In this document: one piece after another, positions 35,766 to 45,864 of the stretch
Numbering within the stretch: position 1 is the first letter of the stretch
Layout: every line of letters begins with the position of its first letter
Assembly: GCA_963810945.1 (NCBI GenBank)
Contig: CAWEPI010000004.1
Coordinates: 62,001 to 126,000, forward strand
DNA: 64,000 nucleotides
DNA from: JAOUEA01 sp963810945
GTDB lineage: Bacteria > Actinomycetota > UBA4738 > HRBIN12
Direction: 5' to 3'
Translations under genes and position numbers: made by a program
Notes under the pieces: generated by a model
Database searches by the model: none
What the model saw: the letters and a program-made list of their open reading frames with translations, nothing else
What the model was told of the DNA's origin: nothing

Positions 35766-37103
35766 CCTGCGACCACCCGGTAGAGGCGCCAGCGGTCGGG
35801 CACGCCCTTCAGCTCGTGCTCGCCGGTGTCGTCGAAGGTGAAGCCCGAGCCGGCCACGAGATCCTTCACGGTCTGGGAGACCAGCACCTCCGAGGCTCCG
35901 GCGTTGGCCGCCACGCGGGCACCGATCGAGACCGTGAGGCCCCCGCACTTGTCGTCGATCACCTCGCACTCGCCCGTGTGGACGCCTGCCCGCACCTCGA
36001 TGCCCAGGCGGACGGACCCGCTCGGTCACCTCCATCGCGCAGCGGATCGCGCGCGCCGGTCCGTCGAACGTGGCGTAGAAGCCGTCGCCCGCCGTGTCGT
36101 TCTCGATGCCGCGCCAGCGTGCGAGCGCGTCGCGCACGACGGCGTGGTGCCTGAGCACGAGCTCCTTCCACGCGCGGTCGCCGCGGGCCGCCTGGATCCT
36201 CGTCGAGTCGACGATGTCCGTGAAGAGCACCGTGGACAGGATCGTGTCGAGGCCGGACGGCCCAAGCTCGGCCCCGATGAACGATCGGATGGCCTCCATC
36301 GCCGCGCTCCGCACGGCGGCGGCCGACTCGCTCGTCCCGGGGATCAGACGCAGCTCGCACGACGGCAGCAGCGACGCCGCGTACGCGACCTCCTCCGTGT
36401 GGGGGTCATCCTCGAGCCAGAGCAGCAGGGCCGGGACGCGCACGGCGGGGAGCACGCCACGGACGTCGGTCTCGTTCCAGATCTCGTTGAGCTCCAGGGC
36501 CACGTCGGGGGTGCCCGTGTGGCGGCTCAATCTCCCGATCGCCGGCGACGAGGCGGGATCGATCAGGTGTCCGGTCGAGGCCTCCACGTCGCGGAAAGCG
36601 TCGCCGAACGCCGTGGTGCCCCAGTGGTCCTCGATCGCCGTGCGGAAGCGTCGCGTGTAGTCGGGATCCACGCCCCACGGGTAGTCGGGCGCCCAGAGCG
36701 AGCGCGCCGACGCCCCCCACCACACGAGCGAGCGGACCCGTTCCGGTTCCGCGGCGGCGAACAGGACGTTGGGGGCCCCGCCCTCCATCGCCCCGCCGAG
36801 CACCGCCTGCTCGACGCCGGCCGCGTCGAGCACGAGGCGGAGGTCGTCGACGCGCGTCTCGAGGTTGGGGAGCGCGACGTTGCGGCTCGACAGACCGGTG
36901 CCGCGCCGGTCGTGCAGGATCAGTCGGGAGAACGAGGCGAGATCGCGGAGCCACGTCGACGCGTCGGGCGAGTCCCACATGACGTCGACGTTGCCGAAGA
37001 AGTCGAACTGCCACACGAGGTCGATCGGGCCGTCCCCGACGACCTGGTACGCGATGTAGCACCCGTCGGGCGCGCGCGCGTACCGGGTCTGGGGGACATC
37101 CAC
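35762..37103 (-). CDS. Alpha/beta-hydrolase - adenylate/guanylate cyclase fusion (one frameshift)
   Basis: 446 aa after correction. Residues 1-265 are an alpha/beta-hydrolase-like domain (DGCYIAYQVVGDGPIDLVW..., LILHDRRGTGLSS) in which the nucleophile position reads GGAMEGG instead of GxSxG, so it is probably a sensor rather than an esterase. Residues 275-440 are a class III cyclase: VLFTDIVDSTRIQA, DTAGDGFYATFDG, AGVHTGECE, IGARVAANAGASEVLVS. The usual Asn/Arg active-site pair is not obvious. Removing one base at 36007-36008 joins ERVRP to LGIEVRAGVHTG. GTG 37103 has GGAGG nine bases upstream. Confidence 0.85.
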
Positions 37104-37162
37104 AACTTGCATCCTCCGTCGGCGGGGAGCCACCGACAAACCGGGCCGTGCACGGCGTTCGC

Positions 37163-37168
37163 TAGACT
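37163..37168 (+). promoter_or_regulatory. -10 box of a leaderless promoter (TAGACT)
   Basis: TAGACT ends eight bases before ATG 37177. Confidence 0.5.
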
Positions 37169-37176
37169 GCCCGGAC

Positions 37177-37581
37177 ATGGCCGGCAAGCACCGCATCATC
37201 GTGGCGAAGCCCGGACTCGACGGGCACGACCGCGGGGCCAAGGTGGTCGCGCGCGCGCTGCGGGACGCCGGCTTCGAGGTGATCTACACCGGCCTGCACC
37301 AGACCCCCGAGCAGATCGCCGAGACCGCCATCCAGGAGGACGCCGACGCCGTGGGTCTGTCGTGTCATTCGGGCGCGCACATGACGCTCTTCCCCAAGGT
37401 CGTCGCCGAACTGCGCGCGCGGGGGGCCGGCGACATCCTCGTCTTCGGCGGTGGCATCATCCCGGCCGAGGACATCCCCGAGCTCGAGGCCGACGGCATC
37501 GAGAAGGTGTTCACGCCGGGCGCCAACACCGTCGACATCGCGACCTGGCTGAACGAGCGTCTGAGCGCCCCCAACCCGTAA
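37177..37581 (+). CDS. B12-binding subunit of a methylmalonyl-CoA-type mutase
   Basis: 134 aa, a stand-alone cobalamin-binding domain. The DGHDRGAK motif (residues 15-22) holds the His that replaces dimethylbenzimidazole as cobalt ligand; LSCHSGAHMTLFPKVV and VFGGGIIPAEDIPEL complete the fold. It must pair with a separate catalytic subunit, most likely the one encoded at 58140. It is immediately upstream of sucC, whose enzyme consumes the succinyl-CoA the mutase would make. Confidence 0.93.
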   Translation: MAGKHRIIVAKPGLDGHDRGAKVVARALRDAGFEVIYTGLHQTPEQIAETAIQEDADAVGLSCHSGAHMTLFPKVVAELRARGAGDILVFGGGIIPAEDIPELEADGIEKVFTPGANTVDIATWLNERLSAPNP

Positions 37582-37594
37582 CGAAAGGGTCCCC

Positions 37595-38739
37595 GTGGAT
37601 CTGTACGAGCATCAGGGCAAGGAGCTGTTCCGGGCGCAGGGCATCCCCACGCCGCGCGGCATCGTCGCGACCAGCGCCGAGGAGGCCGCGGACGCCACGC
37701 GGGAGCTGGGCGGGAGGTCCGTCGTCAAGGTGCAGGTGCAGGTGGGCGGTCGCGGCAAGGGTGGCGGGGTGGTGGTGGTGGACTCGCCCGAGCGCGCGGC
37801 GGAGGAGGCCGCACGCATGCTGGGCACCGACTTCAAGGGGCATCCCGTCACCCAGGTGCTCTGCGAGGAGCTCCTGCCGATCGCGCAGGAGTACTACACG
37901 TCGATCCTGCTCGACCGCTCCACCGGGGACTACCTGGCGATGATGACGGCCGAGGGCGGGATGGACATCGAGGAGCTCGCCCGTACGCGCCCCGAGGCGC
38001 TCCGCCGGGTGCACGTCGACGCGATGCTCGGGATGCGCGCGTATCCACGTGCGCGACCTCACGGGGTGCCTGCCCTCCGAGGCGCGCGAGGGCGCCGGCG
38101 ACGCGCTCAGGCGCATGTACGCGCTGCTCCAGGAGCAGGACGCCACCCTGGTGGAGATCAACCCCCTCGTCCTGCTGGAGGACGGGCGCGTGATCGCGCT
38201 CGACGCGAAGGTCACGGTCGACGACAACGCGCTGTACCGCCACGACGACATCGAGGCGATGAAGGCGGCCTTCCCGATCGACCCGGTGCAGGCGCGTGCG
38301 AACGAGAAGGGGCTCCAGTACGTGAAGCTCGAGGGGAACGTGGGGATCATCGGCAACGGCGCGGGCCTCGTGATGTCCACGCTCGACCTGGTGGCCCAGG
38401 CGGGCGCGAAGGCCGCCAACTTCCTGGACGTGGGTGGTGGAGCGAGCGCCGACCAGATGGCCACGTCGCTCGAGGTCGTGCTCTCCGATCCGGCGGTGAA
38501 GGCGGTGTTCATCAACATCTTCGGCGGCATCACGCGATGCGATCTGGTTGCCAGGGCGTGCTCGCCGCGCTCGAGCGCGTCCCGGCAACCGTCCCCCTGG
38601 TGGTCAGGTTGGACGGGACGAACGCCGAGGATGGCCGGCGGATCCTCACCGAGGCCGCTCACCCGCGGATCGTGCCCGCGGCCACCATGTGGAGGCCGCC
38701 GAGCGCGCCGCCGCGCTCGCGAACGGGGAGGCGGCATGA
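37595..38739 (+). CDS. sucC: Succinyl-CoA synthetase beta subunit (three frameshifts)
   Basis: 381 aa after correction, normal length. ATP-grasp N-terminus MDLYEHQGKELFRAQGIP, VKVQVQVGGRGKGGG, LVEINPLVLLEDGR, FLDVGGGAS and INIFGGITRCD are all recognisable. One extra C at 38045-38046 separates MRAY from HVRDLTG; one base is missing near 38551 (DLVA/QGVLAALERV) and one near 38690 (ATM/VEAAERAAA). With these fixed the frame ends at TGA 38737-38739, overlapping the sucD ATG. In the TCA cycle it couples succinyl-CoA cleavage to ATP or GTP formation. Confidence 0.92.
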
Positions 38740-39606
38740 GCGTCCTGGTGGGCACCGAGACGCGCCTCGTCGTGGCCGGCGTCACCGGGAAGGAAGGCAC
38801 GTTCCACACGCTGCGCAACCGGGCCTACGGCACCCAGGTCGTCGCGGGCGTCACGCCGGGCAAGGCGGGGCAGGATGTCGACGGCATCCCGGTGTACGAC
38901 ACCGTCGCCGACGCGGTGCGCGAGCAAGGCGCGAACTCCTCGATGATCTTCGTGCCGCCCCGCTTCGCCGCCGAGGCCATCCTCGAGGCGGCCGACGCCG
39001 GGGTGGCGCTCGTCGTCTGCATCACCGAGGGGATCCCGGTGCTCGACATGGCGCGCGTGCACGCGCTACCTGAAGGGGCGCGACACGCTGCTGGTCGGGC
39101 CGAACTGCCCCGGCGTGATCAGCCCCGGCGAGGCGAACGTCGGCATCATCCCTCCCGAGGTCTGCATGCCGGGCCGCGTGGGGTTCGTGAGCCGTTCGGG
39201 CACGCTCGTCTACCAGATCGTGCACGAGCTCACCCAGCGGGGGATCGGGCAATCGACCTGCATCGGGATGGGGGGCGATCCGGTGCACGGGATCGGCTTC
39301 ATCGAGTCGCTCGCGATGCTCGAGGCCGACGACGGGACCGACCTGATGATCATGACCGGGGAGATCGGCGGCGACGACGAGGAGCGGGCGGCCGCCTACA
39401 TCGCGGAGCACGTGCGCAAGCCGGTCGTGGCCTACATCGCCGGTTTCGAGGCGCCGCCGGGCAAACGGATGGGGCACGCGGGGGCCATCGTCACGGGCTC
39501 TCAGGGGACCGCGGCCGCCAAGGCGGAGGCCCTGGAGGCCAACGGCGTGCGCGTGGCGCGGACCCCGAGCCAGGTGGCGGAGCTGGTCCAGGACGCCCTG
39601 GGATGA
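38736..39606 (+). CDS. sucD: Succinyl-CoA synthetase alpha subunit (one frameshift)
   Basis: 289 aa after correction. The CoA-binding domain VVAGVTGKEGTFHTL, VTPGKAGQDVDGIPVYDTV and the phospho-His loop segment GHAGAIVTGSQGTAAAK are present. Removing G39063 joins LDMARVH to RYLKGRDTLLVGPNCPG. ATG 38736 overlaps sucC; the stop overlaps the following membrane protein by four bases. Forms the alpha-beta dimer with SucC. Confidence 0.93.
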
Positions 39607-40863
39607 TCCGCGCCGTGGGCCGGGGCGCGCTGGCGGCCCTGGTCGCGACCCTGCTCGGGCAGTTGCCGCCGCTGCTGATCGACCTCTTCGGCGGCGGGCT
39701 CGCGGTCGCCACGGCCGTGCGGATCGGGTGGTTCTACACCCTCGGGTTCAACCACGTCGCGATCCGCGATCGTCGGGATCGCCCCGGACGCGGGGAACGC
39801 GATCACGTTCGAGGGCGCGGTCCTCGGCGGGACGGCCCTCGTGGTGTGGCTGCTCTTCCGGATCGGGGCGGCGCTGGGGACGGCATCGGCCGGTGCGCGG
39901 TCCCGACTCGCGATCGGGCTGGCGGTGGCCGTCGGCTACGCGCTCCCCATCTCCCTCGTCACGGCGGCGGTGCATCTGCGGTTGCGGATCCCCGGGCCCT
40001 TCCTGCCCGGGCGCGTCGACATCCACGGCGTCGTGTGGCAGTCGTTCCTCCTCCCGTTCGCGATCGGGTTCACGGCCTGCTTGGCCGGTCTCTTCGTCGC
40101 GGATCCCGGCGGCCTGCCCCCCCGCGCCCGTGCCTGGATCACCGGCGGGTGGCGCGCCTTCGGATGGGCGCTGGGTCTGTCGCTCGTGGGACTCCTCGTC
40201 CTCGCGACGCTTCGCCCACAGGGCACGGCTCACTACAGCCGGGTCGTGACGGCGCCCGGTCCGAGGGTGGCCTCCCTCCTCCTGGGCCACCATCTGGCGT
40301 TCGCGCCGAACGCGGCCACGTTCCTGCTCACGCCGGCGATGGGCGGATGCGTCTCCGCGCGCGGCTCCTCGGGGGCGGTCGACGTGCTCTGTCCGCGCAC
40401 CGTCCCCGACCTCGGCCCGGGCAACGACGTGCTGGACGCGTGGGCGATCAAGCTCCTGAGCGGTGGGCGGGAAGTTCCGACCGCGCCGGCCCCCGCGGCG
40501 ATGCTGCTGCTCCTGCTGATCCCGGCCGGCGCCCTCGCGGTGGCGGGACTGCACCTGGGTCGGGGGGCGGGGTCGCGCCGCGAGGCCTTGATCCGTGCGG
40601 TGGGCGCGACCGCGGTCTTCGCGGCGCTGGTGACGGCGGCCGCCTGGGCCTCGACGATCGCGCTGACGGAGACGTTCGCCGCCTCGGACGCCGCCGGGCG
40701 GACCGCCTGGATCCGGCTCGGCCCACGCCTGCCGGAGCTCACCGGGCTGGCGATCGTATGGGGGCTGGTCGGACTGAGCGTGGGGGCGGTCGTGTCCGTG
40801 CGTCAGAAGCCGCTGGGGCCGGGGCCTGCGGGAGGCGACGAGGTGGTGCCGACCTCCGCGTAG
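39603..40863 (+). CDS. PerM-like polytopic membrane protein, DUF6350 type (one frameshift)
   Basis: 419 aa after correction; eight or more hydrophobic segments. Removing one C at 39764-39765 joins FNHVAI to AIVGIAPDAGNAITFEG. Its place between sucD and purN is the same as that of the mycobacterial membrane protein PerM (Rv0955), implicated in cell division and persistence, and its make-up fits the actinobacterial DUF6350 family. Identity is argued from synteny and topology rather than a catalytic motif. The 3' end overlaps the convergent zinc-ribbon gene by 61 bp. Confidence 0.7.
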
Positions 40864-41684
40864 TGCGGCTCGATCTGCGTGTAGCGCCGCCACGCGGCCG
40901 CCCATCCGGTGTCGTCGCGCGGGAACTTCTCCACGGGGGCCGCCGGCGCCTGCCGGTCCCAGATGCCGAAGAACGTGCGCCCGTAGCCGAGCAGGTATCG
41001 CGATCCCGAGTGGGTGTACTGCAGGGCCTCGGTGTCGCTGGAGTCGGGCGGCACCATGCCCGGCTGGGGTGCGGCCGGAGACGGGGTGCCGCCGGCGTCG
41101 GGCACGGGCATGTGCCTCGGCTCGAGCGATGCGAATCGGGTCCACGCCTGCCGCCACCCCTCATCCGTGCGCGCGAAGCGCTCCGCGGGTGTCGACGGCG
41201 CCTGCCGATCCCAGATGCCGAAGAAGTCGGCCCCGTACCCCAGGACGTAGCGGTAGCCCGAGTGCGTGTAACGGACCGAGCCCTGGTCGACGCCGGGTGA
41301 GGGGGCCGTCGTGGCCGCCGCGACGCCGCCGGCGGGCGGCGATGTCGTCGCCGGTGCGGGCGAGGAAGCGGGTGCCGGCGTCGTTCCGGTCGCCATGCTC
41401 GAGGTGATCACGGGTTCGGACACGGGCGCCTGCGCTCCGGCCTCCGCGTCCTCGCCCGACGACGCCCCGCCCGCCAGCGCCTCGCCTGCAGATCCCTCCC
41501 GTGCCGATGCGTCGTCCGCAGGACCCTGGGTGCCGGGGGACGCCGATGCGGCGTCGGCGTCACCAGGCGTGACGCTGGGCGACGAGGAAGCCGTGGGGGG
41601 CGGGACCGTGAGGTCGCTGTGGCAGTACCGGCACTTGATCGCCGCGTCCTGGATCTCCTCCGCGCAATAGGGGCACGTCTTCAC
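40803..41684 (-). CDS. Zinc-ribbon protein with two copies of a WD-rich domain
   Basis: 293 aa. Residues 1-25 form a zinc ribbon (CPYCAEEIQDAAIKCRYC). A Pro/Ala/Ser/Thr-rich linker of about 110 residues follows, with no membrane segment. Then come two homologous segments of about 50 residues: YTHSGYRYVLGYGADFFGIW and YTHSGSRYLLGYGRTFFGIW, each continuing DRQAP...F.R...GW..AW.R, with the second copy closing the protein. GTG 41684 follows AAAGGA. The domain may bind a ligand or partner; I know no function for it. Confidence 0.72.
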   Translation of the reverse strand: MKTCPYCAEEIQDAAIKCRYCHSDLTVPPPTASSSPSVTPGDADAASASPGTQGPADDASAREGSAGEALAGGASSGEDAEAGAQAPVSEPVITSSMATGTTPAPASSPAPATTSPPAGGVAAATTAPSPGVDQGSVRYTHSGYRYVLGYGADFFGIWDRQAPSTPAERFARTDEGWRQAWTRFASLEPRHMPVPDAGGTPSPAAPQPGMVPPDSSDTEALQYTHSGSRYLLGYGRTFFGIWDRQAPAAPVEKFPRDDTGWAAAWRRYTQIEPHYAEVGTTSSPPAGPGPSGF

Positions 41685-41836
41685 GCTCGGTCCTTTCGGT
41701 CGGTGCCTTCCCTCTCGGGCCCTCTCAGGCCCTCTCGGGGCCCTCTCGGGCATCGCGCGTTCCCGCGCGAGGCCGCAGCGCAAGGATACGCGCTCTGGCC
41801 TGGGCGGATGAACAGCGTGGTAGCGTGCCGTCTTCC

Positions 41837-42445
41837 ATGGACGGACGGCTCGCGGTGCTCGTGTCCGGCTCGGGGACGAACCTCCAGGCGCTCCTGGACG
41901 AGCCGTCGATCGCCCCCCACGTCGTCGTGGTGCTCTCCGATCGCCCGGGGGTCAAGGCGCTCGAGCGTGCGGTTGCGGCCGGCGTGCCGACGGTGGTCGT
42001 CGAGTTCGGTGCGTTCGCCGACCGCGCGGCGTACACGACCGCCGTCCTCGACGAGCTGCGGGCACGGGACGTCGACGGCGTGGTGCTCGCGGGCTTCATG
42101 CGGGTGCTGGGCCCAACGTTCTTCCAGGTCTTCCCCGACCGGGTGCTGAACGTCCATCCCGCCCTGCTGCCGGCCTTCCCCGGGGCGCACGCCGTGCAGG
42201 ACGCCCTGGATTGGGGGGCCAAGGTCACCGGCGTCACGGTGCATCTGGTGGACGAAGAGGTCGACCACGGGCCGATCGTGCTCCAGGAAGCCGTCGCGAT
42301 CCGGGAGGACGACATCTGGGATTCGTTGGAGCTACGCATCCACGACGCCGAACATCGGCTGCTGCCCCGTGCGGTCACGGCGCTGCTCGATGGCCGCCTC
42401 GTCGTGGAGGGCCGCAGGGTGCAGATCGTCGAGGGGGAGACATGA
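41837..42445 (+). CDS. purN: Phosphoribosylglycinamide formyltransferase
   Basis: 202 aa. Transfers formyl from 10-formyl-THF to GAR in purine synthesis. VLVSGSGTNLQALLD is the phosphate-binding loop; LAGFMRVLGPTFF, LNVHPALLPAFPG with the catalytic Asn-His, and GVTVHLVDEEVDHGPI with the catalytic Asp are intact. TAGCGT lies ten bases before ATG 41837, so the message may have little or no leader. Four-base overlap with purH. Confidence 0.96.
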   Translation: MDGRLAVLVSGSGTNLQALLDEPSIAPHVVVVLSDRPGVKALERAVAAGVPTVVVEFGAFADRAAYTTAVLDELRARDVDGVVLAGFMRVLGPTFFQVFPDRVLNVHPALLPAFPGAHAVQDALDWGAKVTGVTVHLVDEEVDHGPIVLQEAVAIREDDIWDSLELRIHDAEHRLLPRAVTALLDGRLVVEGRRVQIVEGET

Positions 42446-43986
42446 GCGACGCGAAGCTGGTCCGCCGGGCGCTGCTGGCGGTCTACGACAAAGGAGGCGT
42501 GGTCGACCTGGCTCGCGCCCTGGTCGAACTGGGGGTGGAGCTCGTGTCGTCCGGCGGAACCGCGACCACCTTGCGCGAGTCCGGCTTGCCGGTGACGTCG
42601 GTCGAGGAGGTGACCGGCTCGCCGGAGATGCTGGACGGCCGCGTGAAGACGCTCCACCCCAAGATCCATGCGGGGATCCTGGCGGATCGTCGGAAGCCGT
42701 CCCACGTCGACCAGCTCCGGGAGCAGGGGATCGAGCCGTTCGATCTGGTGGTCGTGAACCTCTACCCGTTCCGCGAGACCGTGGCGAGCGGGGCCTCGCC
42801 CGACGAGGTGATCGAGAAGATCGATATCGGGGGACCGGCCATGGTGCGCGCGGCGGCCAAGAACTTCGAATCGGTCGGGGTGGTCGTGGAACCCACGCGG
42901 TACGCGGGCGTCATCGCGGAGCTGCGGGAGCACGGAGGCCTCCTGCGCGAGACGCGCAGGACCCTGGCCGCGGCGGCGTTCGCGCACACCGCCGCCTACG
43001 ACGCGGCGGTCGCCGACTGGTTCGCCGCGTTCACCGTCGAGGGTGACGCGCTGCCCGCCTACGTGGGGCTGGCCTACGAGCGGATCGGCGAGCTCCGTTA
43101 CGGCGAGAACCCCCACCAACGCGCCGCGCTCTATCGAGAGGCCGCGACCGCGGGGCCGCTGCAGGGCGCGAAGGTGTTGCAGGGCAAAGAGATGTCGTTC
43201 AACAACTGGCTCGACGCCTACGCGGCCCACGAGCTGGCAGGGGCGATGCCCTCCGGGAGCGCCGTCATCGTCAAACACAACAACCCCTGCGGCGCGGCGG
43301 CAAAGGGCTCGCTCGCGGACAGCTACCGGGCCGCGTTCGCCTGCGACGAAGTCTCCGCCTTCGGGGGGATCGTCGCGTTCCACGGCGAGGTCGACGTGGA
43401 CGCGGCGCAGGCGATGGCCGACGTCTTCACCGAGGTCGTGATCGCGCCCTCGTACACGGCCGCCGCGTCCGCGGCGTTCTCGGACCGACCCAACCTGCGC
43501 ATCGTCTCGGCACCCATGCTCGGGGGAGTCGGCCTCGACGTGCGGCCCCTGCCCGGCGGTGCGCTCATCCAGGACCGCGACACGCTCGGCGAGACGCGCG
43601 CCGATTGGAAGGTGGTCTCGAGCCGTGAGCCCACGAGCGCGGAATGGGACGACCTCGAACTCGCGTGGAGGGTCGCGTGGCGGGTGAAATCCAACACGAT
43701 CGTGTTGGTGAAGGACGGGGCGACCGTGGGCGTCGGAGCGGGGCAGATGTCGCGCGTGGACTCGTCGTGGATCGCGGCGCGCAAGGCCGGTGACCGCGCG
43801 CGCGGCGCGGTGGTCGCCTCCGATGCGTTCTTCCCGTTCCCCGACGCGCTCGAGGTCGCGGCCGACGCCGGCTGCACGGCCGTGATCCACCCGGGAGGGT
43901 CCAGGGGCGACGAGGAGGTCCTGGCGGTGGCGGAGGAGCGTGGGATGGCGGTCGTGCTCACCGGCACGCGCCACTTCCGTCACTGA
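42442..43986 (+). CDS. purH: AICAR transformylase / IMP cyclohydrolase
   Basis: 514 aa, full-length bifunctional enzyme for the last two steps to IMP. The MGS-like cyclohydrolase domain has LLAVYDKGGVVDLA, SSGGTATTLRESG, GRVKTLHPKIHAGIL and NLYPFRETV. The transformylase domain has RYGENPHQRAALYR, the catalytic Lys-His in VIVKHNNPCGAA, and ends AVVLTGTRHFRH. Intact. ATG 42442 overlaps the purN stop. IMP feeds guaB3-guaA and the adenylate branch. Confidence 0.97.
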   Translation: MSDAKLVRRALLAVYDKGGVVDLARALVELGVELVSSGGTATTLRESGLPVTSVEEVTGSPEMLDGRVKTLHPKIHAGILADRRKPSHVDQLREQGIEPFDLVVVNLYPFRETVASGASPDEVIEKIDIGGPAMVRAAAKNFESVGVVVEPTRYAGVIAELREHGGLLRETRRTLAAAAFAHTAAYDAAVADWFAAFTVEGDALPAYVGLAYERIGELRYGENPHQRAALYREAATAGPLQGAKVLQGKEMSFNNWLDAYAAHELAGAMPSGSAVIVKHNNPCGAAAKGSLADSYRAAFACDEVSAFGGIVAFHGEVDVDAAQAMADVFTEVVIAPSYTAAASAAFSDRPNLRIVSAPMLGGVGLDVRPLPGGALIQDRDTLGETRADWKVVSSREPTSAEWDDLELAWRVAWRVKSNTIVLVKDGATVGVGAGQMSRVDSSWIAARKAGDRARGAVVASDAFFPFPDALEVAADAGCTAVIHPGGSRGDEEVLAVAEERGMAVVLTGTRHFRH

Positions 43987-44010
43987 CGTCAGCCGCCGAA
44001 GGGGGCCGGC

Positions 44011-44933
<923 letters not shown>

Positions 44934-44983
44934 CGCGCCGCTCCGCGGATGCGGGGCGCTTGGTCGTTCCACGAGGCCCCGGG

Positions 44984-44989
44984 TAGGAT
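44984..44989 (+). promoter_or_regulatory. -10 box of a leaderless promoter (TAGGAT)
   Basis: TAGGAT ends seven bases before the folD GTG at 44997. Confidence 0.5.
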
Positions 44990-44996
44990 TCGCCCC

Positions 44997-45864
44997 GTGA
45001 CCGCCCGCATCCTGGACGGGAGATCCGTCTCTGCCCAGATCCGTTCGGAGGTGTCCGAGCGGGTCCGAGCGCTTTCGGAGAAGGGCGTCACCCCCGGCCT
45101 GGCCGCCGTCCTCGTCGGCGAGGACCAGGCCTCCCGCATCTACGTGGGCGCCAAGCACAAGGCCTGCGCGGATGTCGGGATCCGTTCGGAGCAGGTCGAC
45201 CTGCCCGCGTACGTCACCGAGGGCGAGCTCCTCGCGACCTTGCGGCGCCTCAACCGCGACCCCGAGATCCACGGCATCATCGTGCAGCTGCCCATGCCAC
45301 CGCACCTGCGCGAGCTCGAGGTGCAGCGCACGATCGCGCCGGAGAAGGACGTCGACGGGCTGCACCCGTGGAACATCGGGATGATGATGCGCGGGGAACC
45401 CACCTTCCAACCCGCCACGCCGTACGGCATCGTGGAACTCCTCCTCCGCAGCGAGATCCCCCTCGAAGGACAGGAGGTCGTGGTGGTCGGCTACGGCGAC
45501 CTCGTGGGCGCTCCGCTCAGCATCATGTTGGCGCAGGACTCGATCCGCGGGAACGCCACCGTCACGTGCACGCACATCAAGACGCGCGACCTCCGCGCGC
45601 ACACACGCTAACGCGGACATCCTCGTCGCGGCCGCAGGCGTCGCGGGCCTGATCGGCGGCGAGATGGTCAAGCCGGGCGCCACGGTGATCGACGTGGGCG
45701 TGCACCGCACGGCCGACGGGCTCGTGGGCGACGTGAGGTACGACGAGGCCTTCGAGGTTGCCGGGGCCATCACGCCGGTCCCCGGCGGCGTCGGCCCGAT
45801 GACCGTGGCGATGCTCCTGGTGAACACGGTCGCTGCGGCCGAAGCCGCGGCGTTCGGCCGGTGA
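44997..45864 (+). CDS. folD: Methylene-THF dehydrogenase / methenyl-THF cyclohydrolase (one frameshift)
   Basis: 288 aa after correction. GLAAVLVGEDQASRIYVGAKHKAC supplies the catalytic Tyr and Lys; GIIVQLPMPPHL, EKDVDGLHPWNIG and VVVVGYGDLVGAPLS (dinucleotide loop; the usual R-S is D-L here) follow. A T at 45608 turns CGC-AAC into CGC-TAA, an in-frame stop; removing it restores HTRNADILVAAAG and the closing TPVPGGVGPMTVAMLLVNT. Makes 10-formyl-THF for PurN and PurH. The stop overlaps the MetF-like start. Confidence 0.92.

Noticed and set aside
38049..41300. A 1083-codon plus-strand open frame spanning sucC, sucD and beyond
   Set aside because: It is a chance chain of frames created by the indels: SucC residues at first, then SucD residues, then nonsense. 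No giant fusion protein exists.
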